Assembly: GCA_964035545.1 (NCBI GenBank)
Contig: OZ037765.1
Span: 5,716,698-5,780,697, forward strand
Direction: 5' to 3'
DNA length: 64,000 nt
Origin: Bugula neritina
Taxonomy: Eukaryota > Bryozoa > Gymnolaemata > Cheilostomatida > Bugulidae
A program made the translations under genes and the position numbers. How positions within the stretch are numbered: position 1 is the stretch's first letter; every line of letters starts with the position of its first letter. Below the pieces are notes generated by a model that did no database searches, was not told where the DNA came from, and saw only the letters and a program-made list of their open reading frames with translations. Shown here one piece after another: positions 11,301-24,059 of this stretch.

Positions 11301-13802
11301 AGCAGTCATTCTATAAAGTAGGTTCTGCGTTTGTTCATCAACATCTGCCAAAGTGAGTAAGTGATTTTCTGCCACATCAAACAACGCAAGCTAAAATAGA
11401 ATGAGTTTTATGCAAACCAATTTTATCAACTCCGCTTCAAAACACTGTATGGATTCAATATGTTTTTGAAGGAATAAAATTAAGTTAATTCAGATTTACT
11501 GGAAATATGTCTTGCGAAATAAGCTGTTTACCATATTTCATAACAACAATTCACAGTGGTGATTAATGAAATTCTGGTGAGAAAGATATTTCTATCATAA
11601 CATAACTCCATTGTTGAGTCATAGCTTCCTGTATATTGCCACGACTCACTTCAACGATTAACTAGACACATTCATGCATAACCATGTATAAATATACAAC
11701 ATATTTTACTGTTCAACTTTATGTATTAAAAAACCACTACAAAAAGCTATAAACTACCTGAAGTTGAAAGAAATGGAGTCGCTCATATTCATTAATTCTA
11801 CGAAGTGACCTGCTCATGTAGACTACTTCTAACTGATGAACCACCAGGTTATCTCCCACCTCTTTAAACAAAGCTGTGTCATCTGATTCAATTGTATTAC
11901 GAAACAAAAAGTCACGCTGATCACTCAACATCTTCTGCCCTTTGTTCCAATAAGCATAATACTCTGCAATGTCTACACAATCCGAATATATTTGCCAAGC
12001 CCCTTTTACTTCCAGAGCTTCAAATGTGTACATTGCTCCAGTAGCCGTGTTTTCACTTTCGGGTGAAATAATATTTTTTCCATTCTTGTAAGGGTTTAGA
12101 TTGTGTGTTAGTAGCTGCAATGCAAAAGTGTTGGACTCTTCGGCTATCCCCTCAATAGTTTTGTAGTTATTAAAATGCAGAAGCTGGGCATTTCCATCAA
12201 CAACATTGAGGATATAATTCTTCTTAGTAGTCGTATCACTGGAAAATATCTTGATCATGGCTTCGAGTCCCTCCTCAAAACTCGGTGCTGAATGTAGTCC
12301 GATTAAAGCTTCTATTAGTAATTGTTCTTGCATGGACTGCTTTACCCTGAAGTCGGCTCTTTTGGCTATCTCTTGTAGTTTCTCGTAGTAATTTGGCACC
12401 ACGTCATCTCCAAGTCCGTAACCCATGTTTTTATTAGCCAGAATCTTGCCAACATATGCCATTGAGTAGTTGGAATCAATGGCAATAGCTTTGTCTAGCA
12501 TATCATGAGCTAAGATATACCAGCCAGCTTCCATGGCCTTCCAACCAAGTGCGAAATTGTGGTAGGCTTGTTGATCTGTAAAATTATATAAATATGTATT
12601 CCAACTTTTGATTGTTGTTGCATGATAAGTTATTCGCAAATAGCTCTACTAAAATGCTTTGACTAAAATTGTATAACCTTGTGTTTATAAATGGGCAAGT
12701 GAAATATCATGCTATATTATATATCTAAATTTGAGTTTGAGCATAATAAAATTTCAATAGTTATTAACTGCACCTAATAGCTTTATACAAGAAAGCAGTT
12801 ATTCTAAAATAACAAAAGGTTAAAAAACAATGTATGAATATTTCAGTTTATAGGACTTTGCGATTTCTTTCTGGCAAATTACAGCAATAGATTTGACCAC
12901 AGATGTTGATTATGTTTAAACTATACTCTACAAGTCCGCATTCACAAGAATAGGCCAACTCTGAAAATTATGACACCAACATAATAATAACAAGAGAAGA
13001 TTAAAGTCATAAACCATTTAGGTCAAGTTCTTTGATTTATTTACCAACAAAGATATCACATAGCTTATTTACCATCATCTGTACAGTTAGGGTTTGGCTC
13101 TTCTCGAAGGTATATACGATAATGAGTTGAGGCGACATTGTTTCCAACATAATCAGGGTCTAGTGTACCGAAAGAAGGATTTTCTGAGTACACATATCCG
13201 GTGATGTTGTGAAGTGCACACTTCCCTGCATTGGCTTGAAAATAGTCGCAGGCTCTACACACAAACTCCTTTTCCGTGAGACAGGCCATAACACAGCCCT
13301 CTGCCGACAGCGCGTCTCGTTCAATGGATCGCTTCGCTGGTCGAGTACGAAAAGCGGTTGTACCATATACCCGCTCATTCGAAAAGGATTCAAGAAGTTG
13401 GAAATTTAAATCAAAAACTTTGGATATTTCTTCCTCATCACATTTGGTAACTACAAAGAGGCACAACTAACAATGCATTATAATTTGAATATAAGCACGA
13501 CACCATCAACGAAATTAAATACCAACCATTTTGGTTGCCTATTACACTGACGAAAAGCAAAGCAAATTTGTTTTTTTAAGGAGGGAAATAAATTTACCAA
13601 ACAAAAAATAAACAAAATACTTACAAGTGCCAAGAGAAAATGGATGTATAAAAGAAATGCTTTGGCCAAGAACCTGTCCATCATCCCAAAGTCTTTGAGC
13701 TTGAAGTGGACTTAAGTTTATACTAGTCTGTTGCCCAAAGACACCAATGTGAGCATGGGAGAGTATTATCCAAATAAACAGGTACGATGCTTTAGCATTC
13801 AT
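8350..13802 (-). CDS. PAN/Apple-like plus TPR-like type I membrane protein, copy A
   Basis: Ten exons give 2595 coding bases (864 residues): 13802-13625, 13450-13073, 12575-11758, 11390-11259, 11051-10810, 10599-10343, 9749-9642, 9549-9335, 8928-8744 and 8431-8350. The ATG at 13802 opens a signal peptide ending near VFGQQ. Residues about 60-185 form a cysteine-rich PAN/Apple-like domain (CVMACLTEKEFVCR, KCALHN). Residues about 186-458 are helical and TPR-like (ALGWKAMEAGWYILAHDML). A single helix follows at about 753-775 (VIIGVAVATVVIIVIIVGV), then a basic, serine-rich tail of about 89 residues ending NAPRDNLI. The topology suggests a cell-surface receptor or adhesion protein; ligand and function are unknown. 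I do not recognise the family. Its paralogue lies 1.1 kb upstream on the same strand with the same exon plan. Confidence 0.8.
8968..9066. repeat. Three-copy 33-bp minisatellite
   Basis: Three head-to-tail copies built on TTTAGTCTAGTTGTGAGTAC lie in an intron of receptor copy A, just upstream of the cytoplasmic-tail exon. Copies 2 and 3 are nearly identical, which suggests recent expansion. Confidence 0.85.
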
Positions 13803-14885
13803 TGTTGTTGAGCTCCGAGTTATAACATTGAATATGTCAGAGAAGTAACACTGTTGCAGCATATTATACTACAACACTGAGATACATCATGGTTAGATTG
13901 TGACATTTTGGTATTTTTAGCTTCTGAAGCGTATAACTATTAATAACCAGTAGGTAACAAATGGATCCAATTTTTAATTTGAAGGGAGAGGGTTATTATT
14001 GAAATCTTGATATTTAGGTAAAAAGTCAATTAAGTTATTAAAAACAATTCATTTGAGCTCGCCGATTAGTTTAATACAAAAAATTGCGTCAGCTAGAAAT
14101 AAAATGTGCTAAATTTATGAGACAAAACTCTGGTGAAGAATTTTCCTGTATCCACCACTTTGAGCCAGATCACTGGAGCGAGAATCCCAAATAGGTTGTT
14201 CATAGAAACTGAATTCATTACCATGGAGCTGATATGCTCTATGAAAAACAATTGGGGATAGCATGGAAGAATATCAGCAAATGTGAAGTATGAGTAGACA
14301 TGCAGACATGCAATAAAACTTGTGGAAATGAGTTAGAATGTTGACGAGCCACACATTTTTGTGAGTGTGTATTCAACGATGTTACAAATTTCAATACATC
14401 AAACATTTTAATACAAGATAAATGCTATTAAAAACATTTCTAGTTCAATGAAGTAATAAAGGAAGTAGACTTTTCCGTTGTCATTTAAGACAACAATCAT
14501 TCTCAAGGTAACTATGCTATGATCGAGATACGAGTACTTGATAGAATAGACACAGTGATACATTTTTACCATTTATATTAACCAACAATATTGAAAGGAT
14601 TAGAAATAAAGAATAGTACGAAGGTGCCAAAGGTTAAAATTTAATAAATTATATAGTAAAATAAAATATTTTTGGCCTAGAACTATGCAAATTGTCTTTG
14701 TTTTATAAATTTGCATCTATCCAAAGTAGTGTTACACTAGTTACAAACGACTTGAAAGAATCAGAATGCGGTAAAGTCTACGACTCACAGTAAAAAAGTA
14801 ACAGGATCAAATAAAGTTAGCTATATAGGCTAAACGAACGAGTCAATTATAAAAAACAAAGACACAACTTTGCAACGCAGGGCTT
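13803..14885. other. Spacer between the tandem receptor genes
   Basis: About 1.1 kb of AT-rich sequence between the start codon of copy A and the stop codon of copy B. It must hold the promoter of A and the 3' UTR of B. No clear TATA box, canonical poly(A) hexamer close to the B stop, or further gene was recognised. Confidence 0.5.
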
Positions 14886-17800
14886 CTAATGAGAACTCGA
14901 AACATGGATTTCTCCATTAGTGTTTCCAACACCTCCAATAGTATTGCTTCTCTGTGTATAATCTTCATTATGGAAAGGTCTTCTACAAAAACAAGATAGG
15001 GGTTAGGTTCTGCTAAAAATAAAACCAATTAAAAATAAATTCAGGGAGAGTAAATAAAAGATAATACAAACCAACCGGTATTCAAATAGGGAAATAGAAG
15101 AGAGAAAGTTTAACACACACAAACACACCATGCTGAGAATTTTCACCAACAAATCAATATAGGTAAAATGAAGAAATGAAAGAAAACTCGGCGTTACCAA
15201 TCCAGTAACTTAGTAAACAGTTCAAACAGAGCCACATATTAACTACTATCAACATTTCCAATGCACGTCTAATAGTTTGCATTGTAAATAGTTGATGCTA
15301 GCTTAAGATTTTCAAACTTGTAAAGATAAAAAATATTGGGTGTGTGATAATTAGATAAAAGCTGTGGGAGTTTGACCAAGATATCTGAATATAATAAACA
15401 AATCTTCCCGACAGCATATTGATAGAACACTTTCTGTATTCTTTCCACAAAGAGCATTCAACACTAATATTGCTTTTTTTCTAGAAGAGAAACTTGTCCC
15501 AATAATAAGAAACTTTTATTAAAATTATACTTCATAAAACGAGTTGCAGTCTCTGTAAAAAGGGACAACTCCCTGATTTAAGGTAGCTACAACAAATAAA
15601 GAACTGATTAACTGGTTAATCAGTATGGTATTAAATAAAGAAAGATACGTGAATACATACTGTATACTTAGTGTCTGACTAGCATACGGAGTCGGGTCAG
15701 GTGACCTTCTGTTCAACGTGCTAATCGGCATCACCGAGCCGCTGCCGAAACTATCCTGACGAGCAAGATTAGGGCCTGAAAAAATGAATGCTTCTTCCTT
15801 CTCTTTATTCTTCTGAGGAGCTTTAGCCTTTCTTCTCAAGCAGAGAATCTATAATTGAATTAAGTGCAAAGTGAAGAACAGAAGCTGCTCTGGTTGAGTT
15901 ACAGAACACTGGAGTTCTATGTAATAACTTCTACTGCAACAAATGTATCGATTAGTTTGAATAAATATAACACTGTTTCTGTGCTGCCAATACGGCATGC
16001 TACTAATTTTGTATGATGTCAACATAATTTTCAAAAATATTCAAAACTGTGATAACCTGCTATAAAATATTTTCTGAAAAATAACGAGGCAAAACTGTCC
16101 ATTCAAACCAGCAAATCTTTGTCATTCTATATTTACAGCACGTATCTATAAGGCGTACCAATGTACACGTTTCTATTTAAGGTAGACTAAGGCCGTAAAT
16201 TTCCCTAAAGCTCGTCATATTTATTATAGCATTCTTCATATTCTTGAAAGTCATAATACTTACACCAACAATAATGACTATGATAACGACTGTAGCCACA
16301 GCCACACCAATAATTATGTATCCGCCCCAACAAAGACTTTTCTTGTCAGCGGAGCGAATCTGGAACACATCAGCCGGGCAACCAGATAGTGGTTTATTAA
16401 AATAGAAATCCACAGCTTGTTGGGAATCTGTTTTAGCAGGAAATGCTCCGGAGACTTCAGCGTGTTGCCAAGCATTTGCTACAAGTTACAAAGTTGAAGA
16501 CTAAATAAAAATTTCAGTAAATAATATTTTAATTTAAAAATAAATATGTTGAAAGTTATTACAAGCATACCTAGCTTATTGAATGCCAACACGTATTCTG
16601 GCCATGGACCGTCTTCATCTTTTGGATCATCTTTGTGCTTTTCGTAGAGACTTTCCCCATAGCCTCTTAAAACACCTGTTAGTAGCGGTCAAAACTATTC
16701 ATTACAACTGAATTACCGACATATTTGCTTGGAATTTAACTTAAATTTGCGTGATTAGAAAACTGTAAGGACAACTCCTACAAAAAAGTCTAAAAACTTT
16801 TCTGTTACATTGATCTACATATATTGTCAGATTTGACATTTAGGCACTGTGCTTTGCAATACAAAAGTGGCAACTAAAACTACTGTTCCTAAAAACTTTA
16901 ATGCTATTCAGTTCGATAGCAAAATAAAATCACACGTTATAAAAAATAAAAATATTACAATAAGTAAAATAGTCTCTATATATTATACATATGGGTTCAA
17001 AACTAAGGTCATTAGTGATGTCAAGAAAAGTACCAGATTATAAGTTCTCTTTGCTAAGACCATGTGGTGTGTGTGTGTGCATGTAGTGTGTGCATGTAGT
17101 GTGTGCATGTAGTGTGTGTGTGCGATATATATATTACATGCGTATTTCTGATCAACCCACACACATAGATGTCTATTTCACTGTACTGCTGCTAATTTAA
17201 CAACAAAGGGAAACTTACGCGAGGTGTTGAGAGGTGGAGTGTTGACTGCTCTACGGTAGGCAGCAATCACTTCATCAATTGTTACAGAATTATCAAGAGA
17301 GTTGAAGTACATTGACCTCAAAGTGTCTGCCTCAAACTGATAGCCGAGAGGGATGAGCATTTTGTACTCCGTAGACTCTGTGTTACCTTCTATAGAAAAG
17401 TTAGCGCCTACAAGAGATTCCTGGAGCTCAGCTGCTTCAAATCCTGATTTTATGGCAGCAGTCGTATCCCCATCACTGTAAAAGACAATGAAATTAAATT
17501 GAAATGTCAACTTAGTAAGAAAATGAATTAGAATTACAGTTTTTATTGCGAATGCTATTGAAGTTGAAAAAGTAGAAAAGTAAATTTACAGTTGGTTTTT
17601 ATTAGTTTACCAAATTAAAATTCAATATTATATTTTTACAAATCAAATTTTCAAAGTAACCAATGAGTTTGCTAAATTACAGCTTTCTTAGTGAAAGCAG
17701 AAAATGCAATTTTATTCAAAACTTGTATACTGTAATCTCAAGCGTAAAATCCTCCACCATAGTTTCTGAGATATGAATTACTTGTTATTTACTGCAATTG

Positions 17801-20800
17801 AACAATGACCAGGGTGATTTGCTACCACATCTAAACCCACAGCTCAAATATATAAACTGTTTAAAGTATCATAACAGAAAAACTGAAACTCAACATGTTA
17901 CAATAATAGTGACAATCAGAATATATAACATTCTGTTAAGTTACAGGGAGTTGTCAATATTATATAGAAAGATTTTACCAAAATAAAACTCCATCATTGT
18001 GTAAAGCTGCGTTTATCCATGTACGAGTTTTTAGCAAAAGTATAAATGAACCATAAGAATTGCAGTGACATGCCAAGATTAGGGCATTATTGTCCTAAGC
18101 CAGCACAGAGCTCATGTACAGGGCTATTGAGTAGTTGTCTTTAGGACTTTAAAATCTACTTACACCTTTTGCTTAGTACCAACTACGATTAGCTTATAAA
18201 GATCTACGAGCAACTTGTAAGAGTTTTCTTTCGCAGCCAATTTGGCACTATCAAGTGCTGCCAGGATATCATCTACATCATCTCCGTTATTCAACTTTTG
18301 AACTGCAGCAGCAGTCCAATAATATGCTCGACTTATCACTGCCAAATCATCGGTACTAGCGGAGAGGGGTAAAAGCCAGTCAGGGTCAAACTCAATTGCC
18401 TTTGCCTGTAACAGGCAATCATTGTGATCCTTACAAAACAAAACCTAGGCATCTGATATAACACGCATGTATAAGTTTGCACTGACGCTCACGTGACTTT
18501 ATGGTCATTATCCCTGTGAGAACCTCTAATGAAAAGGGTTACTTTAAAGCCGGCTAAAAACATTTTCTATTGGAGCAATTATGAATGCATGCTCTTCCTA
18601 ACATCACCAGCAGTGTTTAGACTCAAACCATTGACCTTGTGTTTACTAGGCCAGAACTCTAACCAATGTACCACAACTGCTCATAATTTTGTTCTAGCTG
18701 TGCAACTATAAAGGCCCACAAATAAGTAATAGCACAATTTTTTCATAATGGCAAACTGAAAATTCTTTAAAAGCAAACACACTAAATTACCAAAAGTTTG
18801 CTGCAGTAAACATTGACAATAGTGTTAATTACTACTTTTAGCAATATTTCCAACTAGCCAACAATAAAGAAACAATACCAGGACTACATGTAGTTATGAG
18901 TTTTACTTACGTATACATCATATATATAGTCATAAGTACTAAAATATGCATTAGCAGCCATCCTGTAGAGCAGAGCTTTAGTTTGCTTATCTCCAGACAA
19001 TAAATCAAGATCAATCAAACCCATCAAGTGATTTTTCGCCACATCAAAATAAGCAAGCTAAAATTTTTAAAAACATATTTTAACTCACAATTATAACAAT
19101 TATCTATTACACGTGTCAATATTTTTCTGTAATTATTGAAATCAAATATTTTTAACAATTATATTCCAACAGGGTACCAAAATACCTAAAAAAACTACCT
19201 GAAGTTGAAAGAAATGGAGTCGCTCATATTCGTTAATTCTACGAAGTGACCTGCTCATGTAGACTACTTCTAACTGATGAACCACCAGGTTATCTCCCAC
19301 CTCTTTAAACAAAGCTGTGTCATCTGATTCAATTGTATTACGAAACAAAAAGTCACGCTGATCACTCAACATCTTCTGCCCTTTGTTCCAATAAGCATAA
19401 TACTCTGCAATGTCTACACAATCCGAATATATTTGCCAAGCTCCTTTTACTTCCAGAGCTTCAAATGTGTACATTGCTCCAATAGCAGCTTTTTCACTTT
19501 CCGTTGATATTCTTTCTTTTCCATTCTTATAAGGATTCAGGTTATGAGTAAGCAACTGCAAGGCGAATATATTCGACTGCTTGGCAATTCCTTCAATCAC
19601 TTGATAACTATCATAAACAAGTAATTGAGCATTTCCATCAACAACATTGAGGATATAATTTTTCTTAGTAGTCGTATCACTGGAAAATATCTTAATCATG
19701 AGTTCGAGTCCTTCCTCAAAACTCGGAGCTGAATGTAGTCCGATTAAAGCTTCTATTAGTAATTGTTCTTGCATGGACTGCTTTACCCTGAAATCGGCTC
19801 TTTTGGCTATCTCTTGTAGCTTCTCGTAGTAATTTGGCACCACGTCATCTCCTAGCCCGTAACCCATGTTTTTATTAGCCAGAATCTTGCCTACATATGC
19901 CATTGAGTAGTTGGAGTCAATGGCAATAGCTTTGTCTAGCATATCATGAGCTAAGATATACCAGCCAGCTTCCATGGCCTTCCAACCAAGTGCGAAGTAT
20001 TGGTATGTAAGCTGATCTAAAAAACAACATATGTTTTCATCAAAACTAAAGTTTATGAGTTCACAATATTGTGAGTGGAATTGTAAGCAATTGGTCATGA
20101 TACTATATACCTATACTTGATAATGAAGCAGTTATGAATGTTGACCTACCTTCATCATAACATGCTATTGGAACCTCATTCTTTTTATATAAGATGTAAT
20201 GATCTGATGCGGGGTTATCTCCCACATAAAATGGATCAGTGGTAGTCGGGTCTTCCAGGTACAAGGGACCAGTGGTGTTATAAAGAGCACATTTTCCTCC
20301 ATCTCCTTTGAAATAATCTAGATCGCGGCACACAAATTCTTTTTCAGTGATACAAGCCAATACACATGCTTCAGCCGATAAAATCTTATTCTCCACAGTC
20401 CGAATAGCTTTAGCTTGGCGATATGCTGACTTGGTCACTACTCTGACATTCAGGTTTGAATAATCGGATTTATCAACTTTGTCTATCCGGTATGGATCCA
20501 GGAATTGGAAATCAGAAGTGAAAACATTTTTTATTTCCAGCTTGTCGCAGTCGGTAACTAAAAATATGCACTCGGCAATTTATGTAAACATTTTTATCCT
20601 ACATGACATAACTTACATTGAAAAATAGCATAGGCACAATATTAAAAACAACATACCAACAAAAGAGTTCTGTCAAATAAGCTTTCACCAGCAGTAAATT
20701 AAAAAATGAACACAAAATGTCAAATGGTTTATATGTCCGGTTTGCCTTTGACAGGTGAATATTGAAGCAGTGTAAAGTTTCACTAGAGTAGAATTACTGG

Positions 20801-21000
20801 ATATGTTTTAAATAAGCATGAGACTTACGGGATCCAAGAGAAAATGGATGTGAAAACGAAGTACTTCTACCCAGAATGCTGCCATCATCCCACAGGCGCT
20901 GAGCTTGAGAAGTGTTGAAATGTATATTAACTTGCTGCCCATACAGCACATAACGACATGTGTATATTTGAAAAATAAATATTGCGATCCACCATCTCAT
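14886..21000 (-). CDS. PAN/Apple-like plus TPR-like type I membrane protein, copy B
   Basis: Ten exons give 2649 coding bases (882 residues): 21000-20829, 20557-20150, 20016-19199, 19057-18911, 18405-18164, 17475-17219, 16675-16571, 16478-16264, 15848-15661 and 14982-14886. Exons 3, 5, 6 and 8 have exactly the lengths found in copy A (818, 242, 257 and 215 bases), and every junction keeps frame. Layout: signal peptide (MRWWIAIFIFQIYTCRYVLY), PAN/Apple-like region (CVLACITEKEFVCR, KCALYN), TPR-like ectodomain, membrane helix near 765-788 nearly identical to that of A, and a tail with PNLARQDSFGSG and EDYTQRSNTIGG, ending HVSSSH. The PAN-like exon is well diverged from A while patches of exons 3, 5 and 6 are almost identical. 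Family and function are unrecognised. Confidence 0.8.
16990..17036 (+). mobile_element. SINE fragment
   Basis: GGGTTCAAAACTAAGGTCAT followed by TAGTGATGTCAAGAAAAG aligns with the B-box-to-body part of the SINE at 5931-6141. Head and tail are missing. It lies in an intron of receptor copy B. Confidence 0.55.
17066..17125. repeat. GTGTGCATGTA-type simple repeat
   Basis: A short tract of TGTGTG runs broken by repeated GCATGTAGTGTGT units, in an intron of receptor copy B. Confidence 0.8.
18489..18684 (-). mobile_element. SINE copy in reverse orientation
   Basis: Read on the minus strand it starts ATGAGCAGTTGTGGTACATT and contains the body GTGATGTTAGGAAGAGCATG. It ends with the tail CTCACAGGGATAATGACCAT and AAAGTCACGTGAG. 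It matches the copy at 5931-6141 in order and content and lies in an intron of receptor copy B. Confidence 0.75.
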
Positions 21001-22416
21001 GATTTTCTAGTTACTTTGTTACTTCACAAGATATACCGAAAATTGTGATGGAAATGCACCGAGACTGGAAGTATTTTCGAAGCATAAGGCTCTTTCAGCA
21101 CAGCTAGTGACTAGTACAGCTCTCACGTAAATCCACCAAGTCCTCCTTCTAATTGCAGGTTAATTATGTGCAAAAGAAGAGGTGGATTCAGCAGGGGTAA
21201 ATTCACTTAATGTTAAGAGACTTGATATTGAAAAAAAACGAGCACCACAGAGCGAGACTGCATCACAATTTGCTATTGCTATAGCTAGACTTGCGCCAAG
21301 AAAAAAAATGCTAGGCAAGTAGCAAAATAATACTTTTCCCCTCCAAATAATCTATTTGAAAATCCGCTCTTTGTCAGTTCAGTGAAGCAAAACCAATTTA
21401 TGCTAGTTCACCATGAATAACGTTGAGACCGCAAGATGGCAAAACTCATTAATCATATCAACAAGTAGAATACTGGCAAAAACCTAAGCCCAAGGGTGTA
21501 AATCTTTATGTACAAGAAAATATGTCATGACGTTCACGATGGACAATTTCCTTGCGTAAAACGAAATCTACATAAAAAATTCAAGTAGCAAATGACAAGA
21601 CTAATCAATTGCTAATGAGTGGCTTGAAGACAACTAGGGTCAAATCTTCATCAGTTCTGTTTGGTAAAATCTGGATGGAAGGTTTTAAAATATACCATTT
21701 GACTGATGAAAACTTTGTGTGAATTCAACTGCATACTTATGAAGTATAACCATTGTATTATATTTATGAAACATATAGGGAAATTACATCTGTTGGAAGC
21801 ACCACTGGCATATATTCAACAATCTACTAAAATAAATTATAAAAATATTATAAAAAGTCATTCAATCTACCTAATGTATAAATATAGTTGAAACACAATA
21901 CCATCAGATTGTCTTTAAAAGCGTAGCTTTATATTTACACTTATATGTATATTATGTAGCATACAATGATAGAGGGATTATATAAAAATCCTGTTGAAAA
22001 CATACAATGATTTATAAAAACCGATATAAGCAAGTCTTACCTAGCCTTTATTCCCAGAGCACATGTGTCTACAGTACGAAATACTGTCTGAGAACACACC
22101 AACCATACATATAAGCCATAAGATGAGAGGTAGCAGAGACAGAGAACATATTAATATAATAACCAAAGTCTCACGTTGTTTACTTGTTGACTCATCAAAC
22201 CTACAAGATTACATAATATTTTGCAATGAAAAAATGCTGAGTTGTAATTGAAATAGATAGACACGTGAATATCCTATCCTGTTGTAGACTCAATAACAGC
22301 AGCAAAAATATAATATAGTTTTTAAAATGTACTTATACACAACTGTCTGCTATCATAGATATTGACGCAAAATAGTCACGTTTTTCACGGAAAAGTCCTA
22401 ATGTCTCCTAAACTGA
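21001..22416. other. Non-coding interval upstream of receptor copy B
   Basis: AT-rich, no supported ORF. It should include the promoter of receptor copy B. A possible short last exon of the neighbouring TMEM220 gene lies near 22068-22041 on the minus strand, described under that gene. Nothing else was seen. Confidence 0.5.
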
Positions 22417-24059
22417 CTAATTTAAATCGTATATTTTAGGGGTTAGCAAGTAAGTACTATAACTATTAATAAATGCTAATAAAATATGTTGAGTTCCCAA
22501 ACATGGCAGATAAATAAATAAAATTAACCTCTCAGGAGTGTAAAACAGACAGCCAGCCAACCAGAGCATCACAACCAGAATTCCTAGTAACTCCCGGGAC
22601 TCTTCATAGTGCAGTGGGTTGGGACCATGAGGTATAGCCCGGGTTTCTTCAGATATATACATGATGGTGTACGAGGCTATGGCTAAGCAGTATGCCATTT
22701 CCAGCACTACTAGAACCTTCCACCATATACTACCTACAGTAAATCATACACGTCTTTCCATTATAAATAATGTAAAACTACTTTGCACAAAAATTTGAAA
22801 GTTTCTATGAGTCATACAAATATTTCTTTCAAATCAAAAATATAAACAGGCGTCTTTAGCCTGACCTTTATATGCTTAGCCTGACCTTTATATGCATTCA
22901 ATTTTGAACTTTTTTAATCAAACCCAACTAGTAGTTAAGAAAAAGCCTTGCTGTCAAGGTTAGGTTGCATCTCAAGACATGATTAACTAGTTGAAGTAAC
23001 TGAGTGATGTACATTCTAGGAGCACAGTCTTTGACTGTCCCTCTGGCCTCTACAGTCTACACTCATTGGGAAAAGAGGACAACTTCTTTTCTCACTCATT
23101 AAACACAAACACAAGTTGGATTTTCAATATAAATACTTAGAGCTACAAACAAATTCGATGATTTTGTTTTTAAAAACTCATCAGTTTGGCAACAAAAATA
23201 TTTGTAAATACTGAAAACTGAAAAATGTTTAGCCAAAAAGAACATAATGCTGAATTCAGGCTAGTCAAAGAAATTGTGAAATTAATAAAATTATATGTAG
23301 CTAATTTGAAACTGTGATTCTTCAGTTTGAAAGAAATATTTCAAAATTGAGAGCAAACAAGAATTGCTCAGCAAGATAAATCAGAGATGATACGCCAACA
23401 CTGTGTATATAAGACTGGTTGAATACCTTGAAAGTTGGGTGAAGTAGCTATTGCCAAACATAGCAAGCTTGCCAAACCATAAAGTGGCTGTAAAAATAAC
23501 AGAAATTATAACCAAAAAGTTTATAAGCAAAAATATAGTACCAAATAAACATTAAAATATTAGTAGAAATTTGCCTATAAAAATAATGGTCAATAATACA
23601 TTTCTAAGGGCATCTGTTAGCAAGCACCTACTTGTAAAGCTAAAAACTGAAACATTTTCCAAACAAATTCTGCAGTATAGAAAAGCAAGTGCGTCCAAAA
23701 AGGTATTATTGATTTATCATAGCTTTCTATAATGCAGTTAAACCATTCTAGGTTAGACGTTAGTGGGACCTTGGCACTGTTACTAGTGCAGTTGAGTTAT
23801 TTTTAAAGCTAACATAAATATGACAAATTTTAAATGCATCGGATAATATGAACATTTGTAAGAGAAAAACTATAAAAAAAGACATTATAAAAATACTAGA
23901 TTTACTAACCATCCACAACTCTGGATCAGGATCATTGTGCTGGAGTACAGCACATATGCAAGTAAAGACTGCCATTACAGCATTACATATTCTCCATGTT
24001 TTAAGTCTCAAAGATGCTTTTGGAGGTGCAAAAGAGCGGTGGCCTATCTCACTAGCCAT
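22417..24059 (-). CDS. TMEM220: TMEM220 family membrane protein
   Basis: Exons 24059-23910, 23487-23427 and 22733-22417 give about 175 residues; human TMEM220 is about 160. The first exon has the family signature WRICNAVMAVFTCICAVLQ followed by HNDPDPELW. The third has HYEESRELLGILVVMLWLAG, matching the conserved EEGREL segment before a late helix. I count four hydrophobic segments. The C-terminus is uncertain. The reading used here runs through a weak donor (GTTAAT at 22528) to TAG at 22417 and supplies the fourth helix. Splicing there to an acceptor near 22069 would give about 147 residues ending RHMCSGNKG. The family is a small multi-pass membrane protein of unclear biochemical role. Confidence 0.75.

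Noticed and set aside
17066-17125. GT-rich tract as a CRISPR-like or regulated repeat array
   Set aside because: It is an ordinary microsatellite without spacers in an animal intron.
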